In this document: positions 1 through 8,690 of the stretch, piece by piece
Numbering within the stretch: position 1 is the stretch's first letter
Layout: every line of letters starts with the position of its first letter
Source of the DNA: Bin18 sp965242795
Lineage (GTDB): Bacteria > Desulfobacterota > Binatia > Bin18
Assembly: GCA_965242795.1 (NCBI GenBank)
Contig: OZ251505.1
Coordinates: 248,001 to 312,000, forward strand
Direction of reading: 5' to 3'
DNA: 64,000 nucleotides
Translations under genes and position numbers: made by a program
Notes under the pieces: generated by a model
Database searches by the model: none
The model's input: the letters and a program-made list of their open reading frames with translations, nothing else
Told to the model about the DNA's origin: nothing

Positions 1-1
1 G

Positions 2-409
2 ACCTCCGAGCGGGTCATCGACGAGACCGGTTCATGGGTGTCCGCGGTGCTGCACTTCGCGTACGAAATCTACCAGTTCACGGGCAAGGAAGAGATGATT
101 CCGCCCGCGGTGCACGACGTGTGGGAAGAGTATTGCGCGTACGTCGAGAAGATGGAGACGCCCGCGGAGAAACGCTACCTGCAGATCCACAACGGCCACT
201 GCACCTTTCTGATGCCGGAGGAGCGGCGCTTCATCACGCCCAAGGCGATCGAGGGGACGTGCATCGTGGGCACGCCCGACGAGATCATCGACAAGTTGCG
301 CCGGGCCGAGCAGAACGGCCTCAAGGAAGTCACCCTGCTGCCGCCGATGGCGAGCGCGCGCAAGGTGCTGAAGGATTTTTCGGAAAACGTGATGCAATGG
401 TACGCGTAG
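2..409 (+). CDS. LLM-class flavin-dependent oxidoreductase, C-terminal part
   Basis: The gene enters from outside the window, and 135 residues remain before the stop. The reading frame is open from base 2; an internal ATG at 38 is not a likely start because coding continues upstream of it. The end (GTPDEIIDKLRRAEQNGLKEV) resembles the last helices of bacterial luciferase-like F420/FMN monooxygenases, where a 'GTPeei...l' segment precedes a final strand and helix. The N-terminal flavin-binding half is not visible, so substrate and cofactor cannot be judged. The next gene, a MOSC protein, is convergent. Three other luciferase-like genes lie in this window. Confidence 0.7.
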   Translation, partial: TSERVIDETGSWVSAVLHFAYEIYQFTGKEEMIPPAVHDVWEEYCAYVEKMETPAEKRYLQIHNGHCTFLMPEERRFITPKAIEGTCIVGTPDEIIDKLRRAEQNGLKEVTLLPPMASARKVLKDFSENVMQWYA

Positions 410-447
410 GCCGCGCCCGCGGGCCGGCCGCTTGGCCTGCCCGCGGC

Positions 448-1308
448 TCAGTCCAGCAGGTCCACGCGGTCGCCGACCGACACTCGTCCGGGCGTGGCGA
501 CCGTGGCGTACACCCCCAGGTTCTGGTCGGCTTCGCGCACCAGCGTGCGCATGATGTTCGGGTCCTTGGGCAGATTGGCGAAGCCCAGCGTGGTCATCAC
601 GCAGCGCATGCAGTTCATCTTGACGTCGATGGTCAGGCCGCCGAGGCGCATGCGGCGGCCCGGCCAACCCGTCTCTACGAATCCGTCCGCGTCCCCGGTG
701 TCGATCAGGAAATTCGGGCGGAAGCGGCGCGCGTCGATCCGCGAGCTCGGGGTGAGCCCTTGCAGCGTGTCCAGCGACGCCTGCGTGGCCGCCAGCAGGG
801 GAAACGCATCGAAATACGTACCGGGCGGCGATTCGTACTCGACGATCTCCTCGGGCAGGCCGGTCAGGTCGGGCAGCGGCTCGCCGGGCTCCAGGGCGAA
901 GATGGCGCGCAGTTCGTCTTCCCAGTTGTCGTGGGTCGGCTTGCCGCGGCGGTAGTGCTCCAGGTTGTCGGGCGGCAGGATGGGCCAGATGGTGACGTCG
1001 TGATCCAGGGCGCGACTGAGGCGGGCCGCGGCGTCCGGGGCGTTGGACAGAAAACTCGTGCCGTCCGGCACGGTGATTTCGGCCGGGCCGGTTCGGTCCG
1101 CGGTCGGCGGCTCGGGATAGCGCGCCTGACACTGCATCAGCGCCGGAATCTTCTTGGCGCCGCGAATTCCGCCGCGCACCTCGTCACGGACGGCCCAGCC
1201 GCGGTCGCCGTACAATCCATTGGTACCTACCTCGGTCTGCTCCAACAGTTCGCCCATCATGCTCTTGAACGGATAGCGCCAGATCTGTCCGACCGTGCCG
1301 ACCTGCAT
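448..1308 (-). CDS. MOSC domain-containing protein
   Basis: 286 residues. The N-terminal MOSC_N beta-barrel segment is visible at residues 1-45 (VGTVGQIWRYPFKSMMGE and a GLYGDRGWAV box). The C-terminal MOSC domain contains CMRCVMTT near residue 225, whose cysteine corresponds to the residue that coordinates molybdenum cofactor in this family. Relatives include YcbX, YiiM and mARC, which reduce N-hydroxylated compounds or handle sulfur for molybdoenzymes. No ferredoxin-type domain is fused here, unlike YcbX, so an electron partner would be separate. The gene stands between a convergent oxidoreductase and an enoyl-CoA hydratase on the same strand. The fold call is firm; the substrate is unknown. 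Confidence 0.85.
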   Translation of the reverse strand: MQVGTVGQIWRYPFKSMMGELLEQTEVGTNGLYGDRGWAVRDEVRGGIRGAKKIPALMQCQARYPEPPTADRTGPAEITVPDGTSFLSNAPDAAARLSRALDHDVTIWPILPPDNLEHYRRGKPTHDNWEDELRAIFALEPGEPLPDLTGLPEEIVEYESPPGTYFDAFPLLAATQASLDTLQGLTPSSRIDARRFRPNFLIDTGDADGFVETGWPGRRMRLGGLTIDVKMNCMRCVMTTLGFANLPKDPNIMRTLVREADQNLGVYATVATPGRVSVGDRVDLLD

Positions 1309-1354
1309 GATGCCTCCCGATTTTTCCGGCTGCTGCGCGTGATTGGCGGGGAAA

Positions 1355-2203
1355 TTATTTCCCGGTGAACGCGGGCGGGCGCTTTTCCACGAAGTGCGCC
1401 ACGCCTTCCTTGAAATCTTCGCTGCCGAAGCTGGCGTCCATGTGATCGATACCCGCGGACAGCGCGCCGGCGAAATCGACGTCCTGGGAGCGGAAGAGTT
1501 GGGACTTCATCACCCGCATGGAACGCGGCGACACCAGACGCGCGAGTTCCAGGGCGTAGGCGCGCGTCTCGGCCAGCAGTTGGTCCGCGGGATAGAGGCG
1601 ATTGACCAACCCCATCTGCAACGCTTCCTGTGCCGTGACCTTGCGCGCCGACAGCAACAGGTCGAGCGCGTTGGGCAGCCCGATCACGCGCGGCAGGATC
1701 CAATCCACGCCGTGCTCGGCGATCAACCCGCGGCGCGCGAACGCCGTCGTGAACACGGCCGTGTCCGCGGCGAAGCGCAGATCGGTGTACAGCGACAGGA
1801 CGAGCCCCAAGCCGGCCGCAGGGCCGTTGATGGCGGAGATGATCGGCTTGGGCACCGTCGGGAAATAGGCATAGCGGTAGGAAAACGCTTGGGGCAGAGC
1901 GAGCCCGCCGGGGATCGGGCCCGCGGCGAACGGGTCGTCGGTTGCCGCTTTCTCCGACTTTTCCGTCTTCTCCGCCTTGTCCACGATCGTATGCAGCATC
2001 GTCATGTCGGCCCCGGCGCAGAAGCCGCGGCCCGCACCGGTCAGGACGACGACCCGCACGTCGGCGTCCGCGCTCGCCGCGGTCAGCGCGTGGCGAACTT
2101 CGCGCTCCAGAACGTTGGTCCAGGCGTTGAGCTTGTCCGGTCGGTTGAGCGTGAGCGTAGCGATGCCGTCCTGGACGTCATACAGCAGTTGTTCGTAATT
2201 CAT
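1355..2203 (-). CDS. enoyl-CoA hydratase/isomerase family protein
   Basis: 282 residues with a crotonase fold. Visible signatures are LTLNRPDKLNAW near the N terminus, GRGFCAGADM (first oxyanion-hole segment), INGPAAGLGL (second oxyanion-hole segment) and a glutamate in GLIAEHGVDW at the position of a catalytic acid in hydratases. These enzymes hydrate or isomerise enoyl-CoA thioesters in the cytoplasm, usually in fatty or aromatic acid breakdown. I chose the ATG at 2203 because a GGAGG ribosome-binding site sits seven bases upstream and the fold starts there; an in-frame extension to 2353 runs into dispersed repeat sequence. The exact substrate cannot be read from the sequence. Confidence 0.9.
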   Translation of the reverse strand: MNYEQLLYDVQDGIATLTLNRPDKLNAWTNVLEREVRHALTAASADADVRVVVLTGAGRGFCAGADMTMLHTIVDKAEKTEKSEKAATDDPFAAGPIPGGLALPQAFSYRYAYFPTVPKPIISAINGPAAGLGLVLSLYTDLRFAADTAVFTTAFARRGLIAEHGVDWILPRVIGLPNALDLLLSARKVTAQEALQMGLVNRLYPADQLLAETRAYALELARLVSPRSMRVMKSQLFRSQDVDFAGALSAGIDHMDASFGSEDFKEGVAHFVEKRPPAFTGK

Positions 2204-2539
2204 GGGCGTTCCTCCGTGCGGTCGGGCGCCTCGGCCCCGCCCGCGGAAAAGGATTCCAAGCCGATCGCTTCGACACGCTCGAGGCTCCATGGATCGAGAA
2301 CCTTCCCACCCTAAGTTCGTTGAGCTTGTCGAAACGAACCCCGACGATGTCACCTCAGCTTTCGCACCCTACCCCTTCGCCACGCTCAAGGCACCGCAAG
2401 CTCGGGGACCTCCCCCCTCGTCACCCCGGCGAAAGCCGGGGTCCATCCTAGCGTCGCAACAGGCGAAGACCCTTTTGTATGGAATTCCCCCTCGGTACGG
2501 GCGAGAGCGACCGTCGCCCGGCACGGGCGTTCCTCGCGG
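2204..2539. repeat. gene-free stretch holding two dispersed repeat types
   Basis: This 336-base gap between the enoyl-CoA hydratase and DAHP synthase genes has no credible gene. About 2311-2340 matches a repeat of the type 'gttcgttgagcttgtcgaaa', seen again near 22040, 24400, 45440 and 46470. Bases 2423-2442 form a perfect hairpin, ACCCCGGC and GCCGGGGT around a GAAA loop. This is the REP-like element type that recurs at 4362, 4593 and 44733. The region is probably a non-coding repeat landing site downstream of the DAHP synthase gene. Confidence 0.65.
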
Positions 2540-3607
2540 CTACGCCGCTGCGGGCGCACACGAGGCCGCGGCATCCGCGGCCTCGTACAACAGGTCGCGC
2601 GTCTCGTCCCACCCGATGCAGGCGTCGGTGATCGACACGCCGTACGCGAGCGGCGAGCCCTGCTGCAAACTTTGGTTCCCCGGCTCCAGATTGCTCTCCA
2701 GCAGCAGCCCCATGACGTCGTGCCGTTGTGCACGCCGCAGGCGCAGCACGTCACGGCACACCGCGGCTTGGCGGGTGTGGTCCTTGTTGGAATTGCCGTG
2801 CGAGCAATCGACCATGACCGGACGCGCGATGCCGGCGTTCGCCGCCTCCGCGGACACGCGCGCGATGTCCGCGGCGCCGTAGTTGGATCGGCCGCCGCCG
2901 CCGCGCAGGATGACGTGGCGGTCGGGGTTGCCCAGCGTCTTGATGATCGCCGTCACGCCGTCGCCGTTGATCCCCAGAAAGTTGTGCGGATGGCCCGCGG
3001 AGATCATGGCGTTGATGGCGCCGGCGACTTCGCCGCCGGTCGTGTTCTTGAAGCCGACGGGCATGGACAGGCCGCTCGCCATTTCGCGGTGGGTCTGACT
3101 CTCGGTCGTGCGTGCGCCGATGGCCGCCCAACTCAACAAGTCGGCCACGTACTGCGGGGTGACCGGGTCGAGTAGTTCGCTGGCGCACGGCACGCCGAGC
3201 CGGTTGATGTGCAACAATATCTCGCGCGCGAGTTCCAGGCCGGCGGGGATGTCGCACGAGCCGTCGAGGTGCGGGTCGTTGATGAGCCCCTTCCAGCCGA
3301 CCGTGGTGCGCGGCTTCTCGAAATACGTCCGCATCACGACCACGAGATGCTCGCGCGTCGCGTCGATGATCGGCTTGAGCCGCTCGGCGTACTCGAACGA
3401 CGCTTCCGGGTCGTGGATGGAACACGGCCCGGTCACGACCAGCATCCGGTGTCGGTCGCGGCCGTGCAGAATGTCGCAGATTTCCCGGCGCGCCCGCATG
3501 ACGACGTCCGCGGCGCTGTCGGTGAGGGGCAGTTTGGCTTTGACCGCGCGCGGCGGGGTGAGGGGTTGCATTTCGACCACGTGGGAATTTTCGATTCGTT
3601 CGGGCAT
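2540..3607 (-). CDS. aroG: 3-deoxy-7-phosphoheptulonate synthase, class I (AroG type)
   Basis: 355 residues, close to the 350 of Escherichia coli AroG. It condenses phosphoenolpyruvate and erythrose 4-phosphate in the first step of the shikimate pathway. Family motifs are visible: GPCSIHDPEA, FEKPRTTVGWKGLINDP, VGFKNTTGG, ILRGGGG and the metal-site segment CSHGNSNKDH. The start at 3607 (MPERIE) gives the normal N-terminal length; in-frame sequence further upstream lacks family resemblance. Feedback inhibition by one aromatic amino acid is usual in this class, but which one cannot be told here. No other aro gene is in the window. Confidence 0.93.
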   Translation of the reverse strand: MPERIENSHVVEMQPLTPPRAVKAKLPLTDSAADVVMRARREICDILHGRDRHRMLVVTGPCSIHDPEASFEYAERLKPIIDATREHLVVVMRTYFEKPRTTVGWKGLINDPHLDGSCDIPAGLELAREILLHINRLGVPCASELLDPVTPQYVADLLSWAAIGARTTESQTHREMASGLSMPVGFKNTTGGEVAGAINAMISAGHPHNFLGINGDGVTAIIKTLGNPDRHVILRGGGGRSNYGAADIARVSAEAANAGIARPVMVDCSHGNSNKDHTRQAAVCRDVLRLRRAQRHDVMGLLLESNLEPGNQSLQQGSPLAYGVSITDACIGWDETRDLLYEAADAAASCAPAAA

Positions 3608-3677
3608 GTCGATCCCTGCTACACGATGTGAGGAAACGGTGAGCGTACCACGTCGATTTTCGGCGTGCGAGCCCAGG

Positions 3678-4163
3678 TCAGCCCACTCGTATCCGTCCCG
3701 CGGATTCCAGGCCGTCGGACGCCTCCAGCCAGGCGTACGACCGGACCCATAACAGGCGGGCGCCCGGAAAACTCGCTCCCAGACAGTCGGCAAAGGACGT
3801 CTCGGCGCGCAGGGCGCTCGTCCGACACGGCCGTCCGTTCATCGACGAAGCGATAACGAACATGTCCTCGACCATGTTCGGGTTGACGTGCACGGCCAGC
3901 CGCACCCGCTCATCCGGTGCACGGACGGCGCGGAGCCGGATTTCGAACCGGCCCTTGAAGAAACGCCGCGCAACGTCCGGGTCCGGCCACAGCGTGAAGG
4001 CAGTCACCAAATCGGGCTCTTGCAGATACAGTGCCGCCAGCACGACGCCGTCGTGGGCGAACATCTTCACCTGCCAGGAGACCTCGGCGAGTGCCAAGCC
4101 GAACGGTTGCAGACGACATTGAAACTCTCGGTGGGGGACCCCGGCCTCCAGCACCACGCCCAT
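3678..4163 (-). CDS. hypothetical protein
   Basis: 161 residues, family not recognised. The start at 4163 is supported by a strong purine-rich ribosome-binding site (AGGAGGAGGAAG) directly upstream; a longer version from 4223 is possible but lies beyond that site. The protein is mixed alpha/beta with no signal peptide or membrane segment. A charged, arginine-rich middle (FFKGRFEIRLRAVRAPDERV) is followed by a segment that could be a small ligand-binding or PilZ-like fold, but no diagnostic motif is present. It precedes DAHP synthase on the same strand by 70 bases and could be cotranscribed with it. Confidence 0.6.
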   Translation of the reverse strand: MGVVLEAGVPHREFQCRLQPFGLALAEVSWQVKMFAHDGVVLAALYLQEPDLVTAFTLWPDPDVARRFFKGRFEIRLRAVRAPDERVRLAVHVNPNMVEDMFVIASSMNGRPCRTSALRAETSFADCLGASFPGARLLWVRSYAWLEASDGLESAGRIRVG

Positions 4164-4756
4164 GACTTCCTCCTCCTCATACTCCACCACCCCATCGGTC
4201 CGGGCCGTCCTGCCGGTCCGCATGATCGCCGCGGGAAAACGTAACCGCCGCGGCGCGCGCTGTTTTTCCTAGATGACGTGTCACAAAAAGTAAAGCAACG
4301 TCGGCGCGAAGGAATCTCTCAGTTCGAAATTCTCCGGCAAGACTCCCACCGCCTCGTCGTCATTCCGGCGAAAGCCGGAATCCAGGGGAAAACTTTCTCC
4401 TTCCGTTGCCCGCCGGTCGGCAGAGACATGCTCACCTTCCCCCTCTCCCTCCAGGGGAGAGGGGATGAGAAAGAGGCTTCACCGCCGCCACGCGCCACCT
4501 TTCCAGAGGACGTGTCACAAAAAGGAAAGCGACGTTCGTGCGAAGACGCCGCTCAGTTCGAAATTCTCCGGCACGACTCCCACCGCCTCGTCATTCCGGC
4601 GCAAGCCGGAATCCAGGGGAAAATTTTTTCCTTCCGTCGCACACCGGTCGACAGACACGTGCTCACCTTCCCCCTCTCCCCAGCCCTCTCCCACCAGGGG
4701 AGAGGGAGCAAGAAGGGGGCTTCAAGGCCGTTCCATCAGCGTGGACGCAGTCCGGG
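4164..4756. repeat. gene-free region with a tandem pair of ~200-bp repeats
   Basis: No credible gene lies in these 593 bases. Two diverged direct copies occupy about 4275-4468 and 4509-4712. Each begins GACGTGTCACAAAAAG, continues through CAGTTCGAAATTCTCCGGCA, contains the hairpin ATTCCGGC...GCCGGAAT (4362-4381 and 4593-4612), and ends in a 'ccctctcc...ggagaggg' inverted repeat. The two copies differ by substitutions and small indels, so the duplication is not recent. The unit looks like a compound non-coding repeat assembled from hairpin elements, lying beyond the 3' end of the acyl-CoA dehydrogenase gene. Confidence 0.75.
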
Positions 4757-5920
4757 CTACAGATCGCGGTCGAGGCCACGGCGCGCGATGATCTCGCGCA
4801 TGATCTCCGCGGTGCCGCCCGCAATCGGACTCATGCGGATGTCCCGGTAGAATCGCTCGATCGGAAACTCGCGCATGTACCCGTAGCCGCCGTGCAACTG
4901 CACGCATTCGTAGGCGACCTTGTTGGCGACGTTGCAGCCGTACAGCTTCGCCATCGACACCTCGGTGCTGGAATCCTGCCCGCGGGCCAGTACGTCGGCC
5001 GCGTAGTACGTCAACTGGCGCCCGGCCTCCAACTCGGTCGCCAAGTCCGCCAACCGATGCGCGACCACCTGGTGGTCGAAGATGCGGCTCCCGAACGTCT
5101 CGCGCTCGCGCGTGTAGCGCAGCGTGTCTTCCAACGCCTGTTGCGCGGCGCTGACCGCCATGCTGGCCGCGATCAGCCGCTCGTCCTGGAAATTCTGCAT
5201 GATGTAGTAGAAGCCGTGCCCCTCTTCCCCCAGCAGATTGGCCCGCGGGACGCGCACGTCCTCGAAGACCAGTTCCCCCGTGTCCGAAGAGTGGCAGCCC
5301 ATCTTGTCCAGCTTCTTGGCGAGGCTGAAGCCGGGCGTCTCCCGCTCGACGATGAACAGCGACACGCCGCGGGCGCCCGCCGCGGGGGCGGTCTTGGCCG
5401 CCACGCAGAACACGTCGGCATGAACCGAATTGGTGATGAAGATCTTGGCGCCGTTCAGCACGTACTGGTCGCCGTCCTTCACCGCGGTGGTCTTGATGGC
5501 CGCCACGTCCGAGCCGCCCGACGGCTCGGTCACGCCGATGGCGCACACCGTCTCGCCCGTAATCATGGGCCGCAGATACCGCGCCTTCTGCTCCGGCGTG
5601 CCGTTGCGCGCGATGTGCGTGGACGACATGTCGGTGTGCACCAGCACGCTCATCGGCATGCCCATCGCCCGGCAGCGGCAGAGTTCCTCACAGAACACCA
5701 GCGTCATCCAGACGTCGCCGGCGCTGCCGCCGTACTCGATCGGGTGGCGAATGCCCAGGAACCCCAGTTCGCCCATGCGCCGGTAGAGCGACTTGGGGAA
5801 GAGCGCGTCGGCCTCCCACTGCTCGACGTAGGGCGCAACTTCTTTGGTCACGAAGCCGCGGACCTGGTCGCGGAAGATGTCGTGCTCCTCGGTGAAATAG
5901 CGGGACGGCGCGGTCAACAT
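4757..5920 (-). CDS. acyl-CoA dehydrogenase family protein
   Basis: 387 residues, typical ACAD length. It oxidises an acyl-CoA to the 2,3-enoyl-CoA, passing electrons through FAD to ETF. Visible are the N-terminal helical domain, the FAD/substrate segment CAIGVTEPSGGSDVAAIKTT, the middle beta domain (KIFITNSVHADVF), RERETFGSRIFDHQ, QLHGGYGYMREFPIERFYRD and GGTAEIMREIIAR. The usual glutamate before the last motif (YEGT in medium-chain enzymes) is replaced by glycine. A glutamate in FQDERLIA instead matches the relocated catalytic base of long-chain and isovaleryl-CoA dehydrogenases. The gene begins 15 bases after the gspD stop, so some readthrough from the secretion operon is likely. Confidence 0.92.
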   Translation of the reverse strand: MLTAPSRYFTEEHDIFRDQVRGFVTKEVAPYVEQWEADALFPKSLYRRMGELGFLGIRHPIEYGGSAGDVWMTLVFCEELCRCRAMGMPMSVLVHTDMSSTHIARNGTPEQKARYLRPMITGETVCAIGVTEPSGGSDVAAIKTTAVKDGDQYVLNGAKIFITNSVHADVFCVAAKTAPAAGARGVSLFIVERETPGFSLAKKLDKMGCHSSDTGELVFEDVRVPRANLLGEEGHGFYYIMQNFQDERLIAASMAVSAAQQALEDTLRYTRERETFGSRIFDHQVVAHRLADLATELEAGRQLTYYAADVLARGQDSSTEVSMAKLYGCNVANKVAYECVQLHGGYGYMREFPIERFYRDIRMSPIAGGTAEIMREIIARRGLDRDL

Positions 5921-5935
5921 GGCGGTCTTCGCCTC

Positions 5936-8035
5936 CTATGGCTGCGGTTCTGCGGCCTGCGACTTCTCGATGTACTCTTTGTGCAGTTCGAGCTCTTCCT
6001 TGACCCGTTTCGTCAATTCCCAACCCTCGGCATGATCGGCGATGACGTACGGAATGACCAGGATAATCAGCTCCGTGCGATCCACCTGAAAGGTATCCGA
6101 GCGGAACAAACGGCCGAACAGGGGCACCTTGGCGAGGCCGGGAACGCCGGTTTCTCCCCCACTCTGACTTTCGGCTATCAAGCCACCCATCAACAGCGAG
6201 CCACCGTCACGGAGCGTCAAACTGGTGCTGATCTCCCGGTTCAGAATGGTCGGCGACCCATCCTGACTCGTCGCCGCAGTGGGCCGGGCCTCGCTGAGTT
6301 GCTGGGAAATTTTCAAATCCACGAGCCCGTTCGCTTGGACGATCGGCTCGATTTCGAGCGTGATACCGGTCTTGCGGTAGGAGATCTGTTGCAGGACGTT
6401 GTTCGTGCCGCCGGTCTGTACCCCTTCTTCGACCGAGTTCTGCGTGATGACCGGAATTTCGTTCCCGACCTGAATGTTGGCCGTCTCACCGCTCTTGACT
6501 ACCAATTTGGGGCTCGACCGGATCATGACGCGGCTGTCCTCGTAGAAAAAGTTCAGCGCGGCCCGCGTGTTCCCGGCGCTATTGAGCACCAGAGACGCGC
6601 CTTGCCCAATGCCGGCCAAGCCCAGTCTCCCGGTCGTTCGGCCCACGATGTTGAAATCGTCGCCCAGGAAATCGAGATCGCCCAGGCCGCGGCGCAGCAG
6701 GAACTCGAAGCCCGACCGTTCCTCGTCGTCGAGCGTAATCTCCGCGATCAGTGCCTCGATGAGGACGGATGGTGCAGGCTTGTCCAGGATAGCGACGACG
6801 TCGAGAATTTCGGCCCACTCCTTCCCCGACCCCCGGAACAGCAACAGGTTCCGGCGTTCGTCCACGACGATACTGCCGGTGCCCCCTCCGACAGGAGGAG
6901 GCTGCCCTTCCGCGGAAGCCGACTGCCCGGCCGGTCTGCCCGACGCCGACCCGGAACCGAGCATCCGGTTGAGCGTTTCGGTGATGTGCTCGGCCTGGGT
7001 ATTGCGGACCTCGTAGGTGAACACCCCGTCCTCGATCTCGTCTTGCCGCTGGGTATCCAGGATGCGCGCCCACTCCTGGACGTGTTCAAGCGTGGCTTGG
7101 TCCGCGGCAAATGCCACCAATTTATTGGCGTTCTCCAACGGGACGAGGATGGCGGCACCCCCGCGGGTGTGGAGAGAAATGCTGTAGCCTTCGGATTGGA
7201 GCACCTGAGACAGGGACTGCGCCATTGTGCCCACTTCCAGAAAGCGCGGTTCGATGATGAGTCCGTGCTGCCCTTGCATCAGGGGTTGGTCGAGCACCTC
7301 GATCATCTCCAGCGCCAGCGCGATCAGGTCCAGACTCCCCCGCAACAACAACGTATTGCGGTCCCGGTCGGATTCGATTTTCAGATCCTGCCCGGTGAAA
7401 ACGTCCAGCAGCGTCCCCGCCACGGCTCCGGCGTCGACGACTCGAAGGGGCACGAGCTGAAAAATCGTCCGGTGGGTGGCCGGCACTTCCGGCAAGGTTC
7501 TGCCGCTGATGAGCAAAGGAATATCCCGGGCCGATATTTCCGGCGTCTCGACGAAGCTGAGTACGCCGTCCTCGTCTCGCACGTCGATGCCGTAATTCTC
7601 CAGGACCAGCCGCGCGGTCGCAAAGAGCTGGCTGGGCGAGACCGGTTCACTGAGTCGTAACGTCACCAGATCCTCTTTCTTGTCCAACCCGGGAGACACC
7701 GCATAGGACAGGCCCAAGACCTCGCCGAACACCTCGTTGATGAAGGCGATCAACGGCACGTCGCGGAAATTCACCTGAATCGGGGCGCCCTGCAGGTCGG
7801 CGCCCAACGTATCCCGTACCCCTTCGACCTCGGTGCGTCCGCGGGCGACGTCGGGGGTGCGTGCGAAGCGCGGTTCGTCGCTCGACGTGTCCGCCCCGCT
7901 GACCCTGGAATCCGGTTTTTCGGCCAGTTCCTTCGGTGGCCGGAGCGCCGGCGGAAACGGCTTCACGTCGAGCGTCGTGCACGCGCCCATCGACCACCCG
8001 ACCACCACCACCAAAGAGAGTTCGGCGATTTTCAC
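5936..8035 (-). CDS. gspD: type II secretion system secretin GspD
   Basis: 699 residues. It forms the outer-membrane channel of the type II secretion system. A lipoprotein-type signal (SLVVVVGWSMGAC, lipid-accepting cysteine near residue 19) suggests the secretin is itself acylated, which could remove the need for a separate pilotin. The N0 domain follows (VNFRDVPLIAFINEVFG), then N1-N3 repeats (VPLRVVDAGAVAGTL; TYEVRNTQAEHITETLNRML with a Ser/Gly/Pro-rich insert). The secretin domain contains SPKLVVKSGETANIQVGNEIP and VPLFGRLFRSD, and ends ELIILVIPYVI. The start is GTG at 8035. It is the last gene of the E-to-D operon, as xpsD is in Xanthomonas. Confidence 0.95.
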   Translation of the reverse strand: MKIAELSLVVVVGWSMGACTTLDVKPFPPALRPPKELAEKPDSRVSGADTSSDEPRFARTPDVARGRTEVEGVRDTLGADLQGAPIQVNFRDVPLIAFINEVFGEVLGLSYAVSPGLDKKEDLVTLRLSEPVSPSQLFATARLVLENYGIDVRDEDGVLSFVETPEISARDIPLLISGRTLPEVPATHRTIFQLVPLRVVDAGAVAGTLLDVFTGQDLKIESDRDRNTLLLRGSLDLIALALEMIEVLDQPLMQGQHGLIIEPRFLEVGTMAQSLSQVLQSEGYSISLHTRGGAAILVPLENANKLVAFAADQATLEHVQEWARILDTQRQDEIEDGVFTYEVRNTQAEHITETLNRMLGSGSASGRPAGQSASAEGQPPPVGGGTGSIVVDERRNLLLFRGSGKEWAEILDVVAILDKPAPSVLIEALIAEITLDDEERSGFEFLLRRGLGDLDFLGDDFNIVGRTTGRLGLAGIGQGASLVLNSAGNTRAALNFFYEDSRVMIRSSPKLVVKSGETANIQVGNEIPVITQNSVEEGVQTGGTNNVLQQISYRKTGITLEIEPIVQANGLVDLKISQQLSEARPTAATSQDGSPTILNREISTSLTLRDGGSLLMGGLIAESQSGGETGVPGLAKVPLFGRLFRSDTFQVDRTELIILVIPYVIADHAEGWELTKRVKEELELHKEYIEKSQAAEPQP

Positions 8036-8057
8036 ACTGGCTCCAAATCCGTTGCGC

Positions 8058-8657
8058 TCAATGCGCGGGCGTTACGTCCGACGCGACCGGCAATCCTGGC
8101 GTTTCGGCATCCGGCGCGGCCAGCCGCAGTTCCGCGGGAATAGGGGGAAACAGGTCCAGCACATCGGTCTGTCCGTCCTCGGTTCCTTCGAGCGTCAAGG
8201 TCGTCTCCGTCGCCAATGTCAAGACGCGCCCATCGGGCAACCGGTCTCCCGGCAGGAATCGGGCGATGCCCCCGTCCGGGAGCCGGATCAACGAGACGCG
8301 GCGGTCCTGCAGCGTGGTCAATCCGACTAAACCGATTGCGTCTCTCGCTTGGCGCTTCGCTGCCGCGCCTTCAGCCATGGCGGCGCGTTGTTGCAGGTTT
8401 TGCAGCGATTCGTCGCCCCAGCGCCGACTCTCCAAGAACACGCGCAAATCCTGTGGTGCCGGCGCCCGCGTTGCGATGCCGTCCGGAATCCCCCGAGGCC
8501 CTTGTCCCTTTTCGGGTTCGGGGGGAGGGACGGGCACGGCCAGGGCCATGAGCACGGTCGCGACACCGACCGCCGAGACGACTCCCGCGCCGCGGCCATA
8601 TTTGGCCGTGCGGCGCACCCAGCCGCGCAGTCCCCGTGGTTGTTCCGTGCTTTCCAT
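8058..8657 (-). CDS. type II secretion GspC/XpsN-like inner-membrane protein
   Basis: 199 residues. One membrane segment (VVSAVGVATVLMALAVPV, about residues 26-43) follows a short basic cytoplasmic tail, then a Pro-rich stretch and a periplasmic domain. The C-terminal part (RVSLIRLPDGGIARFLPGDR, then VLTLATETTLTLEG) resembles the small beta homology region of GspC, PilP and XpsN, which contacts the N0 domain of the secretin. Position between gspM and gspD equals that of xpsN. There is no PDZ domain. The role as the inner-membrane to secretin connector rests on context plus topology; sequence similarity alone is modest. Confidence 0.75.
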   Translation of the reverse strand: MESTEQPRGLRGWVRRTAKYGRGAGVVSAVGVATVLMALAVPVPPPEPEKGQGPRGIPDGIATRAPAPQDLRVFLESRRWGDESLQNLQQRAAMAEGAAAKRQARDAIGLVGLTTLQDRRVSLIRLPDGGIARFLPGDRLPDGRVLTLATETTLTLEGTEDGQTDVLDLFPPIPAELRLAAPDAETPGLPVASDVTPAH

Positions 8658-8690
8658 TACGTCGTCATGGCCCGAGTCGGCCGGCTCCGG

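Noticed and set aside
4538..7660. Very long open frame on the plus strand (about 1040 codons)
   Set aside because: It runs antisense through the acyl-CoA dehydrogenase and gspD, whose products have complete family signatures. Such frames are common shadows in GC-rich DNA.
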